This document shows, piece by piece, positions 11,907 through 23,310 of a DNA stretch of 64,000 bases (its first letter is position 1; each line of letters starts with the position of its first letter). The stretch is from Cyathus striatus. Lineage: Eukaryota; Basidiomycota; Agaricomycetes; Agaricales; Nidulariaceae. The notes beneath the pieces were generated by a model. That model saw only the letters and a program-made list of their open reading frames with translations. It searched no databases and had not been told where the DNA came from. The position numbers and the translations under genes were made by a program. The stretch lies in the NCBI GenBank assembly GCA_025738555.1, contig JAOVFP010000008.1, positions 868,001-932,000 on the forward strand. The letters run 5' to 3'.

Positions 11907-13218
11907 TAGTACTTATTTCCCTTTTTTGACCATATTTCTGCTCTTTTTCACTTAAGTTCCCTGAAATTGGCTTTTTTAGTGGACAGGATTTTTCCTGATG
12001 TCGGTATTGCAATGATGCCAGCATGATGATAAAATTTTACAAATTACAAATTACATAATTCTACTTTTGCCGAGTATCGCCGCTCTCCTTCATGCTCATG
12101 GTTTCGCCACCCAGCGATCGCCAGTGGCAAGGTGTGGCAAGGCGAAACAGCGAGGTTTTGCCCACCACATTACCGACACTGTATCAATGGGAGGATTTAC
12201 AATTCCTAACCAGAAATTTCGTGTGTTCTTAATTTGCTTTAAAACTGAATATGCTCCTAATTGCATTTATAGTGGCTGTTGATGAAGTGAGTGAGGATCT
12301 TCTCCGGGACTCAGTCTCGGGAACCATGGGTCTTGTGTTTAGCAGCCTTGCTATCACCCAGGTGACACCTTTCTGGCAGGCCTTGTCGGACAGAAACCAG
12401 CTTTCCGCGCCAGAGATGTCATTCTGGTTGACACGTTTCGTCAATGATTCCACTGCTAAGGCTGTTGATGAGCCGGGAGGCATTTTGACGCTCGGAGGAA
12501 CCAACTCAAGTTTATTCACGGGTGATATTGAATTCATAAATATGCCCGCCAGTGCCCATCCCACGTTCTGGCTATTGACGATGTCGGGTGCGTACATTTA
12601 TTCTGCAGGGAGTCTTAAATTATTAATTCCTTTACAGCTATCACTGTACAAGGGAAGTCCATCTCTATTACCACAGGAGATGCAGCTCTAGCTGCTATCG
12701 ACACTGGTACCACACTCATAGGTGGGCTGTCTGCTGATGTCAATGCTATTTGGAAATCCTTCTGGAATATTTTCATTCTGTAAGCTAGTGTTCATTTTGG
12801 GTATACGGTTGCTCACATAGTGTATCACTAGCTTGCAGTACCAACGTAGAGGTTACTCTGTCATTTGGTGGAAAATCCTGGCCTATCAATATTGCGGATA
12901 TGAATCTTGGTCCTGTCGAGACAGGAAGCTCACAGTGCTTCAGAGGAATCTTCGACGTCTCTCAGAGGACTAGCATTCAAAGTGGACAGGGGAACCCAGG
13001 CTGGATTGTTGGGGATACTTTCCTGGTACATTTCTTCTCATCCCTTTCTTGTATTTCTTCTTTGATGTCACTGTTATTGCCACAGAAAAATGTTTACTCT
13101 CTGTTCCATGCGAACCCAGCTTCCGTTGGATTTGCACAGCTGTCTGACTTGGCTAGTACATCAGGTGGTTATCCTTCTTTCGCAATTTGGGGAGTGGAGA
13201 GTAAAATCACTCACATAT

Positions 13219-13461
13219 TGTGGAAGAAGATTTCCGGTTGAAGGAATTTCTTGACAAAGAAATTGCGAGTGGATAGCGCATCCGTCTATCCTCAGGTCCT
13301 AGTGAGGTTCATTGAGAAGGAAAGTGAGGGGGAGAAAGTAACCTGTATTCAAAGAACGTCGAGTACTGTACTTAAATAGGTACAGAAACATGTAAACGAG
13401 TGAACTATTAAAAACCGACACGAGGCCGATTTTACGGTACAGGCAGAATGCCTGCTCTACA
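13219..13461. mobile_element. Short solo-LTR-like insertion (243 bp) in an intron of the copy A aspartic protease
   Basis: Compared with copy B, 243 bp beginning TGTGGAAGAAGA and ending GCTCTACA are inserted at CACATAT. ATAT occurs on both sides (13215-13218, 13462-13465). TG...CA ends and the size fit a small Copia- or TRIM-type solo LTR. The TSD is only 4 clear bases in an A/T context, so the class is provisional. Confidence 0.65.
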
Positions 13462-13474
13462 ATATACTTCTTCA

Positions 13475-13691
13475 GCTACCAGTGGATCCTCAACGTCAAC
13501 ATCTAATCCTTCATCGTCTTCAGGGAGTTCCACCTCTGGCTCAAGTACGTACTTTGTTCCCATTCCTTCAATATTTGGGGAGAGTGGAGAGTGAAGTCAC
13601 TCACATATACTTCTTCAGCTACCAGTGAATCTTCGACGTCAACATCCAATCCCCCATCATCTTCCGGGAGCTCCACCTCTGGCTCAAGTAC
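13475..13691 (+). repeat. Tandemly duplicated Ser-rich stalk exon (copy A)
   Basis: Two exon-sized units (about 13478-13546 and 13620-13688) with their flanking intron sequence are about 142 bp apart. Each encodes ATSxSSTSTSNPSSSSGSS-type sequence and is bounded by CAG acceptor and GTACGT donor signals. Copy B has the same duplication; copy C has one unit. Confidence 0.75.
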
Positions 13692-14454
13692 GTACTTCGT
13701 CCCCATTCTTTCAATGATACCTTGACATTTAATCTTTCCAGCCCCGGCCTTTGTACCATCTACATCTGTTTCATTCCTAGCAGCAGTTCTGATGACAGTC
13801 GTGATAAATGCGCTGTAATGCTATTACATCAATGACTGTACCATTTACACACGGTAGATACGAGAGATTGCTTCGGATTTTAAATAGGAGGCGAATAGTC
13901 CATTGTACTTACTACTGCCTCGCTAATATTCATGCAAATTCAAGTGTGTTTTCGATAAATCTAGCTTTAATTTATTTGAAAGAGGCGTTAGATAGGCCAT
14001 AGGTACTTAATTACTTACTGACAGCCTTCACAAAAGTAAGCTATTGGGATCGAAACTCTGCAACTGACAAAACGTCTTCATAAAAACTTAATGTTAAGAA
14101 ATAGAGATTACTTACTATACATATGTTACTTCCCTTGATATTTACGTGGATGTTGTACAGTTGAAACAAAAGCCAATAGCTATCGAGAGATGTGGTCGTT
14201 GACTAGTAAGTAAGCACCAAGTAAGCACGGCAGATTGCTATAAAATTACGTAATCTACGTAACTGTTTAGAGCTGTTTAAATCCAAGGATGTTACCTAAT
14301 CGAGCTCGTCGTTGTCATCGCTGAGCAACACCTCTTGCTCATCATGTTCAACGATGACCACCACTATAACACTCACCCAACCATATTCAAGTTCACATAT
14401 TCCATTACGCCACAATTGCGATACTCAGCCACATTATGAAACGTCAGCAAACCA

Positions 14455-14462
14455 ATAAAAGG
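14455..14462 (+). promoter_or_regulatory. TATA-like box of M28 copy A
   Basis: ATAAAAGG lies about 83-90 bp before the ATG at 14545 and is preserved identically in copy C (56665-56672). Confidence 0.45.
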
Positions 14463-14544
14463 CGCCCATTCATCAACACGCATTCGCAGCCTGTCACTTT
14501 CTCCAACACACTCACTCCATCAGCGACGAGGGCCTAATCCAATC

Positions 14545-17524
14545 ATGCCAGGTATCCCACCCACCTGGACCACCTCATTTCTCCTCACCATATACGTCCT
14601 CATCGCCACTACATTATGGACCCAAACGACCCTACCGAAACTCCCTGAAGACCCCTCAACAAATCTAAGCTTCACCCAAGCATACACGGACGTACACACC
14701 ATCACCACCCATCCACACCCGTACAACTCGTTCGCAAACTATGTTGTACGAGCGTACCTCCTCAACCGAGTGCGTAACCTGACTACGGGATACGCGCATA
14801 TCGAGGTGGACAACGACTTGAGCTCGACTGCCGTGTTTGTTAATGCCGGGGAGGGCGTCAGCTTCGAGGGGAACAATATACTCGTTAAAGTGGATGGTAC
14901 GGAGCCCGACAAAGGCGGGGTTTTGTTGTACGTTCTCTCTCTTCCTCCAAACCTACTTTGTTCTGTACTGAAGATAATAGTTCAGCGCACTTCGACTCAG
15001 TATCCACCGCCCCAGGCGTAACAGACAACGCAATCGCCGTGGCTTCCCTCCTTGCATTACTGGAGTACCTTACAACGCACCGCGTGAGACGTACCGCAAT
15101 ATTCAACTTTAACAATGGAGAAGAAGACGGATTGAACGGGGCCCACGCGTGCGTTGTCTCTCCTCCTCCGTCGCATCTCGTCTGACTAACCTACATTATG
15201 CATAGGTTCCTCGAACACCCATGGTCGAAAATTACACACAAGTTCCTTAACCTCGAAGGAGCCGGTGCTGGTGGGTACGTACTACATCCCCCCTTCCCCC
15301 CTCTTCACGACTAACCAAACACATACACAGCCAACCACTCCTCTTCCGCTCAACATCCCTCTCCCCCATCAATAACTACATCTCACAATCCCCACACGGG
15401 ACTGTAATCTCAGCAGACGCCTTCCTCCGTGGTGTAGTACGCTCACGGACTGATTTCTCAGTATTCATGAACGGATTAGGTTCTTCCCTGTTCCGGTCTC
15501 TATGTGTACATTAAGTTGACGGATACTTTATAGGAAACGATACCAAAATGGAAGGACTAGACATTGCATTCTACTCCAAACGCGCATTCTACCATACAAC
15601 ACACGACTCCATCCGCGGAGCGGAGGACGCAAAAGGGAGTTTATGGAGCATGACGGATACCGTCCATACTACCGCGCTTTCGATGTTGGATGATCCCCTG
15701 GAAGATGGAGAGGGGGAGGTTGAACCGGTATATTTTGACGGTACGCAGTGCTCTTTCTTTAGTGTGTTTAATTGCGCTGATGGATGGGGAGAAGTGCTTG
15801 GAAGGTGGTTCGTGGCATTTACTCAAGCTTCGATGTTGCAGTCTTGTTTTGCGCTGATAAGTGTACCGGGGCCGTTGATTATTTGGGCTGCAACCGCACA
15901 GCCGACGAACCGCCCAACTACCAATTCCTCAGCTAAGACTTTCCTTGCTCGCGAGTGGATATCGTTCTGGGCTTCTTTCTTTCTCAGTATTCTCGCTCAA
16001 GCCGTACTCGTTTTCGTAGTACTCAAATACAACCCTTACGTACGCCGTGTCTTCTCTCCTCACTACATCACTGACGATAGCACAGATCGTACACGCACAC
16101 CCATACACCCTCCTCACATCCACGATGTCCCTCGCGTATCTTACCACTGTCTCATTCCTCCGTTCTTCGCCTGCTGCAACGGGGAGGGGGGTACTGTGGA
16201 AGCAGATGTACATACTCACGTACGTCCTCAATGCGCTGTCCGCTTATGCAGTGTATAAAATCAAAATTGGGGGTGTATTTTTTCTTGTGGGGTGGCATTT
16301 TTGTGTGCTTTTGGGGTGGGGGGTTGAGGTGGTGTGTGGAGGGGTCACGGATGCTGCTGCTGCTGGGGGTGCTAGGGATGATGGGGAGCCAAGTTCTGAA
16401 AGTCCATCGAAGAAGGGACGGAAGAAGAAGCTAACTGCGAAGATTGATGATGGACCTTCATCTGCCGCTAACTCATGGTGGTTGATGATTCAAGCTATAG
16501 TTTCGATCCCGATCCCCGTCATCCTGATGTCCCAAGTTCTTATCCTGTTCCTCGCTTCGCTCGGACAGACATTAACCGACGGAAGCAGTCCCATCTTCGG
16601 CACGTTCCTTCTCCATTTCTACTTTCACGTTACCGTTACTCACGGCCATATAGTGTACGCATCAACCGACCTTCTATCCACATTCATAATCCTCCCCTGG
16701 TCCCATTCACCCCCCACCTCCATCCCAAACTCACACTCTACGTCCTCGTAGCGTTCATCCTCAGCACAGCATACAACCTCACCACATTCCCATTCACATC
16801 CGACGCACCGATAAAAGTCTTCTTCCAGCAGCGTGTACAGGCACTTCCGGACGGTGGTGTGAAAGCCATTACCGCGCTCACTGGGGTGCCATTCTACCTG
16901 CAAAAGCTCGTTCATGAGCTCCCCTCGACATGGGGCCGTACCGTCAGCTGTTTAGAGGATACGGAACGTACGAGAACATGGACGTGTTCCTGGGAAACCG
17001 ACCTCATCCCTTCTACGATGTATGAGGACATTAGCGATATCCCGCTATCGTACAATATCACTTCGCTCGGTCAGACAAGCGCCCGACTGCGCGTTAAAGG
17101 TTGCGACTCGCGCTCGTGTAAGGTTTATTTTGATAATCGCAATGTGACACGGTATGATGTGTATGAGGTGTCTTCTGATGGGGTTCTTGCTCCCTCTGGG
17201 AGGGTGTTACAGCCTGGATATACGATACCAGAAGAGGGAATCAATTCGTTACGGATGTTCAGCCGTTCGTGGGATCGGGAGTTCGTTGTTGATTTGCATT
17301 GGGAGGCAAAACCCGAATCTGCAGAAGAGGGAGAAGGGGGATTTAAAGGACGTGTGGCGTGTCAGTGGTCCGAGTATCAATCTGCTACTCGGGGCCTGAT
17401 GAGGCCACATTTGAGTGGGAGTATTCCGGCGTTTGAGGAGGCATTGAAGTATTTGCCTCGTTGGGGGCTTGTTACGAAGTTGACGGATGGGTTGGTCGAG
17501 GTTTGGAGGGAGTTTGAAGTGTAA
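14545..17524 (+). pseudogene. PFF1-type M28 vacuolar/ER membrane metallopeptidase, copy A (nearly intact, one frameshift)
   Basis: Eight exons can be traced: 14545-14927, 14981-15148, 15206-15274, 15331-15479, 15534-15740, 15795-16039, 16086-16599, 16654-17524. Exon 1 starts with a TM segment. Exon 2 carries the zinc-peptidase core: AHFDS, TDN and NNGEEDGLNGAHA. Exon 3 has EGAGAGG and exon 5 the last metal-ligand region FYHTTHDSI. Exons 6-8 hold several TM segments and a C-terminal lumenal domain (about 868 codons in all, normal for the family). These are zinc aminopeptidase-like enzymes of vacuole or ER membranes. Two defects: the intron 7 donor is GC instead of GT, and a C-run at about 16693 is one base short relative to the frame needed downstream, so the reading frame breaks there. 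All other exon phases agree. A sequencing error in the homopolymer is possible, in which case this would be the only full-length M28 gene here. Confidence 0.8.
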
Positions 17525-18282
17525 GTAGGAGGGTTGGTAGGAAAGTGAAGTGCGCTTTCGACTATTACTTTGATAGGGTAACTTTTTGGCTTCTCGGAGA
17601 CGAATACCATATATTTTGGTGCCAATCTGTCGATGAAGGTGATGTGGGCTTCACCCCGTTTAGCAATATGTTTTCCGCGGTGCAGCTTTTTAGATCTTGT
17701 GGTAGTTATCTGTAAATTATTTTCGCTTGACGCGACCTGTGCAACTGATTGATTACGAAAAACAAGGAAATGATAGACGATGATAATGGTCAGCGCGGTG
17801 GATGCTCTTGCAACAAGAATATCGATCCAATGAATGAATAGTAACAATAGGATGTTGAAATAGAAAGGAGAATTTAATGCAGTCTATCTAGAGCTTCGGG
17901 CAAATTATTTCATACACAATACTTGGTGATGTTCACTGCCAGAGTATGCTATGACTCGATCCCGCTATATAAATGACCACTACTTCTTCGCGGTCACAGA
18001 AGACAATATATAAACACATAGCGGTACGGTGGATTGCTTGAACAGCCGATCTTTCATTGTCAGAGTAGCTGATGACTCTTCAGAAGGATATTTAGCGGGA
18101 TGCCTAACGCCAACTCCACAACTGATAAGATAAGCATCGCTGTTTGTGTATTTCATAGGTTATAGAATCTTTGATTGTATAGCCTGTGCACCGGACATTT
18201 AACTTCTGTTTTTTAAACTAGCAATGCGTGCTGGATCAACACTCAGCAGTCCTTGTTTACGGGATATATAAACAGCTGGCTA
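17525..18282. other. 3' flank of M28 copy A, duplicated at 60893-61560
   Basis: About 680 bp from 17583 align with 60893-61560, including the stretch TTGGCTTCTCGGxGACGA and the ATCGATCCAA...GAATGAATAG region. The last 140 bp (18144-18282) align with 1346-1490, marking the start of the next module copy. Short minus-strand open frames exist in both copies but share no domain that I recognise. Confidence 0.6.
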
Positions 18283-19341
18283 TGTCACGAAAGTCCAATT
18301 TATCTTGGAAGGCATTAAGCCTTTAACATCAGAGTAATGCAACATAAGGTAATTATAAGATACTACTGAAGATATTACAATACGTGCACAAGGCGCTGTA
18401 AGGTATGGGAGGTCCCATAAGAACACTCTAAGATTAAGGCACCGTTGCAAGGCAATGGCAATATTACTTTAATCTTGTATTCTATTGCAATATGCCTATG
18501 GTATAAATATTACATGAGTGCATTTATTGACTCTCAGGCGGCCCCTAAATATATTGGTGGCTTCAGTTTACTCGGCTTTCATACCATTATGCAGGAAATA
18601 AATAAATTTTAGAAGGTTGAAAAATAATTCCATTACTACATACGATGGTTATCTTTTATAAGGTTTGTGACATGGATAAACATTGCGAAGTGTTGAATCT
18701 TATTTATAAATAGAACTAGACAGAACTTTGGATAGGTCCGGGTCGCCTAAGTTCAACTGGACACAGCTCGGAACTTAGAGCCGAGGCAATCCAAAATCCG
18801 GCTGAGCGCTGACTAAAGCAGCTGTCTGAGGTGTATAAAAGAGCGACACTGGTAAGAGCTTCATTCTCGTTAAGGCTTCAAGAGCTGACTTAAGATTTTT
18901 AGATAAGTAACATAACTTAAAGGTAAGTGTTCAGTTAATTTGGTAAGTACCATTGGTTCTCGGTGTTATTATACTAACATATGTTAAGTACTTATACCTA
19001 TCACTACATAGATAGTAGTTCTGGTTGCAATGCATGTATATTAGGTGAGGACATCATGTGTTCACGTTAATTCTCAGCGATAAATTACATATATATCATC
19101 AAATTTATTTGCTTTTTTGGAACAGTATTACACAGGGTTACAAGCCATTGTATGATGTGGATTTCGTTGTAAGATTCAGTAGTAAGCTTTACAAGTCATC
19201 GCATTTGTTACGGGGCATTATAGGACACTCAGCAAGTCTCTCAATGATATCTAAGATTTCATCCTCTTGGGGGGCACCAAATGCCTTAAGGCATTAAAGT
19301 GCACTGTAATGCGTTGTGTGGCAAACTAGGTTTTTGTGACA
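18283..19341. mobile_element. 1059-bp insertion with TGTCAC...GTGACA ends and TA flanks, upstream of copy B
   Basis: Copy A reads CTGGCTAATTGC. Copy B reads CTGGCTA, then 1059 bp, then TAATTGC. The insert begins TGTCACGAAAGTCC and ends TTTTTGTGACA, giving a 10-bp imperfect inverted repeat. A TATAAAA box is present at 18833. TG...CA ends plus a TATA box resemble an LTR, but the duplication is only TA, which resembles Tc1/mariner. The class is left open. Confidence 0.65.
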
Positions 19342-19373
19342 TAATTGCTTGACGGTCATTATTACTTTCATAA

Positions 19374-19575
19374 TGTGGTATGCTCTGGCTCTATTCTCTC
19401 TCTCCGCATTCCTCGTTTCATCTGCACAGGTAGTGCCTTATCCCTTCAATGTAACCGGAAATACTGCTGTACATGATCCCACTATGTGTTAGGATAAAAA
19501 TGGGACTTCCTTTGTCTTTGGTACATACATGACATACACAAACGATCTTAACCAGATCAATGCTCCTTCAGCATT
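19374..19575 (+). pseudogene. GH43 arabinanase-like fragment, copy B
   Basis: This is the paralogue of 1520. The signal peptide and HDP block are present, but TGT of VHDPTMCQ is followed by a TAG at about 19490, and the sequence jumps at about 19570 to one corresponding to 2140 of copy A, so about 400 bp are deleted. Non-functional. Confidence 0.7.
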
Positions 19576-20421
19576 TCATTTTACGAACCACACCTTCCCC
19601 TCCTGATCTCATCAGGCTCTTGGGTGAATCATGGACTGGTGACATCAGCATCGAGTGCATATAATGTGCGCTTTACATGTACGTAAACTTCAGTGATGAT
19701 CTCTGATTAGTCAAAAATAGGCTATAGATCCAAGTTCGTATAATATATCCTTCCTTTCATAGAGGAGCTTCCTCACATTATTCGTTATGTAGCTTGATTA
19801 TCGGTATGTGATGGTTTATTATGCCCCAAATTTTGAAGCTGATACGATTAATCCGTGCATGTAGTTGGAGAAGAATGGTTCTTATCATTTGGAAGCTTTT
19901 TTACAGGAATAGAGTTCCTCAAGTTTGTTCCTTTGTCTTTTGCGCATAATCTCGATATCTCATGCTTGTAGTTTGGATCCATGTACCGGGCTGCTGAAGG
20001 ATAACACCATCACGTCTTTGGCTAGAGGAACAGCCAACCAGGATTTGATCGAAGCTAGCATCATTTTCGAGTTTGGAAGCAATTTCTACCTTTTCACCTC
20101 ATGGGATAAGTGCTGTCGGGGTGTCAACAGTACATACAATATCCGAGTCAGGCGGGCCCTAAAGTTTTCTTTTTCCCGGGAATGCAACCATTTTTTGACC
20201 TGAATCTTTTTTGAAGCATAACAGGACCTTATGTTGATCAAGATAATGTCGAATTGTTAGAAGGGGGTGGTACCTTGGTTTTAGCCCGTCATGGAAACGT
20301 GAGATCACGACTATGCAATGCCACGTCGCCCAACCCCCCTCCTCACCCCTCCTCCCACCTGCATTGCGACGACAACAACGACGCCACGCCACCCAACTCC
20401 CCTCCTCATCCCTCCTCCTCT

Positions 20422-20541
20422 GCACCTCGTCTTGCAAATGACGAGGTGCGTCCTCCACCTTTCTGCACCTCGTCTCGCAAATGATGAGGTGCCATTCCCC
20501 TCCCCCTTCCCCCGCACCTCGTCTCGCAAATGACGAGGTGT
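20422..20541. repeat. Three tandem hairpin units (43-49 bp spacing)
   Basis: Units at 20422-20449, 20465-20492 and 20514-20541 each read GCACCTCGTC, an 8-nt loop (TYGCAAAT), then GACGAGGTGC. That is a 10-bp stem: perfect in unit 1, with one G:T pair in unit 2 and a terminal mismatch in unit 3. The units sit in a C/T-rich strand (20310-20600) unlike its surroundings and absent from copy A. No protein is inferred. Confidence 0.8.
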
Positions 20542-21042
20542 CGTTCCCCCCTCTTCCCCTGCCTCCTCGTCTCCGTGCGGATCCACACAGATTCCGTACG
20601 GACCCCTTGGGGGAGCTTAAATTACTGACACCAATGCGTATTTCAAGGACCAATCTCAGTGACCGATGGTTCGTTTATACTCTTATATTACATCTTGTGT
20701 GAGAAGGGGCTGACCACTTGATCTGAGTTGGTCAGCATGATTCACAGCTTGAAAACAAGATTTGTTGTCAAGGCCATAGGTTGGGGGTCTTTGAAATCAC
20801 TCTAGGGTTTCCTGGGAGTTTGATTCTCAAGTTCTAAAAATATACTGTCCGCTGAAAGTTGTGATGATGTTCTCATTTGGAGCGACTAACTGCCGGGTAA
20901 TCTCTGTGGACCTCGATCTGGTTGATAATCAACCAGTGAAAGCAACCTTTCATAGGTTGAATTTCGCATTATGTAGTAGGTTGAATTTCAATGTTAACAG
21001 GATGGTTTTCAAGGTGCTGCATTTTGGTTACGCAATTTCTCT

Positions 21043-21049
21043 TTTATAA
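21043..21049 (+). promoter_or_regulatory. TATA box of the aspartic protease (copy B)
   Basis: TTTATAA is 66-72 bp upstream of the ATG at 21115, with a pyrimidine-rich tract between. It is conserved in copy A. Confidence 0.55.
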
Positions 21050-21114
21050 CGCTTCTCATTCTCCCGCCTCTTTGTCCCTTTTCCTTCACCTTCCCCTCTT
21101 CGGCTGGCTCAGTT

Positions 21115-23310
21115 ATGATTGCTTCGTCACTTCTTTTCGCCCTTTTCGTCTTTCCATTGGCTCTAGACGCCAAACCTTTACATTTAAACATCCAGCGTAG
21201 ATCCCCCGTTGCCCGTGATATTCACTACTATGCCCGTGTTACACAACATATAAGGGCGAAGTATGGTTACACAAGCGCAACTGCTACTCGTCGGAAGCTA
21301 GATCGCAAGAGGGCAAGTTCATCGGATATTGCTGTCACCAACCTGGTGCGCAGAGCTTTACACCTACTACGTTTTCGTTGGCAATGACACTTTATCTTTT
21401 TTCACTTAGCAAGCAGACGCTGGCTACTTCGGAAGTGTATCAATAGGGACCCCGTGAGTATTATTGCTCCGATTTTCTCTTCGCGTCGAGAGTGTTTCTT
21501 CCCTCCACTCCTATAATGTTTTATACCAGCTTTCACGTTGCCACTGTGTTGCCATCATTTAGTCATAATTCGCCGTCCTATTATCTCTTTGAATTCGATG
21601 TGTGCTCGATATCTCAAATCTATCAACTTTTGTTACGGCTGCTAATCACATGCATAGATCCCAAAATTTCAACGTTATTCTGGACACTGGGTCGTCCGAT
21701 CTTTGGGTGGCAGACACAACGTGTAACGACTGCAGCGCAAATACACCTTTATTTGATTCGTCAAAATCATCAACATTGAAGAAGCAGACAACCGGGACCA
21801 ACTCTGCAGAGATAGAGATCCAGTTTGGGATAGGACAGGTCTCTGGTGTGGTTGTGTCCGACACTGTATCAATGGGAGGATTTACGATTCCTAACCAGAC
21901 ATTCTGTGTGTTCTTAATTTATTTTAAAACTGAATATGTTTCTAATTGCACATATAGTGGCGGTCGACGAAGTGAGGGGCTCGGAGGATCTTCTCCGGAG
22001 CTCAGTCTCGGGAATCATGGGTCTTGCGTTTAGCAGCCTTGCTAGCACCGAGGCGACACCTTTCTGGCAGGCCTTGTCGGACGGAAACCAGCTTTCTGCA
22101 CCAGAGATGTCGTTTTGGCTGACACGTTTCGTCAACGATTCCACTACCAGGGCTGTTGATGAGCCGGGAGGCGTTTTCACGCTCGGAGGAACCAACTCAA
22201 GTTTATTCACGGGTGATATTGAATTCATAAATATGCCCGCCACTACCCACCCTGCGTTCTGGCTATTGACGATGTCGGGTGCGTATATTCATTATGCAAG
22301 GAGTCTTAAATTATTAATTCCTTTACAGCTATCACTGTACAAGGGAAGTCCATCTCTATTACCACCGGAGATGCAGCTCTCGCTGCTATCGACACTGGTA
22401 CCACGCTCGTAGGTGGGCCGTCTGCTGATGTCAATGCTATTTGGAATTCCATCTCTGGATCCAAAGAAGAACCGGACGCTGATGGAAATCCCTCGGGACT
22501 GTTTTCATTCCGTAAGCTAGCGTTCATTTTTGCGTTGGTGTACACGGGTACTCACATGTACCTCTAGCTTGTAGTACAAATGTAGAGGTTACTCTGTCAT
22601 TCGGTGGCAAATCCTGGCCTATCAATATTGCAGATATGAACCTTGGTCCTGTCGAGACAGGAAGCTCACAATGCCTCGGAGGAATCTTCGACCTCTTTCA
22701 TGGAAGTAGCTTTCAAAGTGGATTGGGAAACCCAGGCTGGATCGTTGGTGATACATTCCTGGTACGTTTTTCCTAGGCCCTTTCTTGTATTTCTTCTTTG
22801 ATGTCACTATTATTGCCACAGAAAAATGTTTACTCTGTGTTCCGTGCGAACCCAGCTTCCGTTGGATTTGCACAGCTATCTGACTTGGCTAGTACATCAG
22901 GTAGGATATCCGTCTTTCGCAATTTGGGACGAGTGGAAAGTAAAATCACTCACATATACTTCTTCAGCTACTAGTGGATCCTCAACGTCAACATCTAATT
23001 CCTCATCGTCTTCCGGGAGTTCCACCTCCGGCTCAAGTACGTACTTCCTTTCCATTCCTTCAATATTTGAGGAGAGTGGAGAGTGAAATCACTCACATAT
23101 ACTTCTTCAGCTATTAGTAAATCCTCAACGTCAACATCCAATCCCTCATCGTCTTCCGGGAGTTCCACCTCTAGCTCAAGTACGTACTTCGTCCCCATTC
23201 CTTCAATGATACCTTGACGTATAATTTTTCCAGTCCCCGCTTTTGTGCCATCTACATCTGTTTCGTTCCTAGCAGCAGTTCTAATGACTGTCGTAATCAA
23301 TACACTGTGA
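21115..23310 (+). CDS. Secreted/cell-surface pepsin-family (A1) aspartic protease, complete, 504 aa
   Basis: Ten exons with consistent phases: 21115-21345, 21410-21453, 21658-21905, 21958-22278, 22329-22511, 22568-22761, 22822-22900, 22968-23036, 23111-23179, 23234-23310. The product has a signal peptide (about 1-18) and a basic propeptide to about residue 75. The N-lobe carries DTGSSDLW and the C-lobe DTGTTL, the two catalytic aspartates. A Ser/Thr-rich stalk follows, made of two near-identical 23-residue exons, then a 20-residue hydrophobic end (FLAAVLMTVVINTL). The stalk plus hydrophobic tail suggests a GPI-anchored or membrane-tethered extracellular or vacuolar protease (inferred). All introns are 50-75 nt except intron 2 (204 nt). 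This is the only uninterrupted aspartic protease copy of the three in the window. It lies upstream of M28 copy B, as in copy A. Confidence 0.88.
22968..23179 (+). repeat. Tandem duplication of the Ser-rich stalk exon (copy B)
   Basis: Exons 22968-23036 and 23111-23179 are both 69 nt, phase-symmetric (1-1), 143 bp apart start to start and nearly identical, including their introns. Each adds 23 residues of Ser/Thr-rich linker without changing the frame. Confidence 0.85.

Larger units (their letters stand above)
6906..12172 (-). mobile_element. hAT transposon (5267 bp), decayed, in the copy A aspartic protease
   Basis: The ends are imperfect inverted repeats: left TAGTGTACAGGGCAAAACCT, right complement TAATGTGGTGGGCAAAACCT. 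They are flanked by the 8-bp target duplication CTGACACT (6898-6905) / CCGACACT (12173-12180). The TAGNG-type start and 8-bp TSD are diagnostic of hAT. Comparison with copy B confirms the borders. The element carries a broken transposase on the minus strand (10188-7039), a nested foldback element (8644-9394), a 72-bp tandem repeat (10301-10475) and a second nested MITE (11632-11906). About 1.1 kb between 10500 and 11600 is noncoding. Confidence 0.9.
5837..13818 (+). pseudogene. A1 (pepsin-family) aspartic protease, copy A, broken by three insertions
   Basis: This is the paralogue of the complete gene at 21115. Exon 1 (from 5837) encodes a signal peptide and propeptide; the exon with the first active-site motif DTGSSDLW follows at about 6372. 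The coding sequence is then split by a solo LTR (6532-6848) and, after a short resumed stretch (IQYGIGQVSG), by the 5.3-kb hAT element 6906-12172. The rest continues from 12173: the C-terminal lobe, the second motif DTGTTL near 12700, two Ser/Thr-rich stalk exons (near 13478 and 13620) and a hydrophobic C-terminal tail ending at 13818. About 50 bp are missing from the exon after DTGTTL compared with copy B, which shifts the frame. A 243-bp LTR-like insert lies in the intron before the first stalk exon. Clearly a pseudogene. Confidence 0.85.

Noticed and set aside
20159..20653. Long Arg/Gly-rich minus-strand open frame
   Set aside because: It comes from the pyrimidine-rich hairpin repeat and its composition bias; several frames are open at once.
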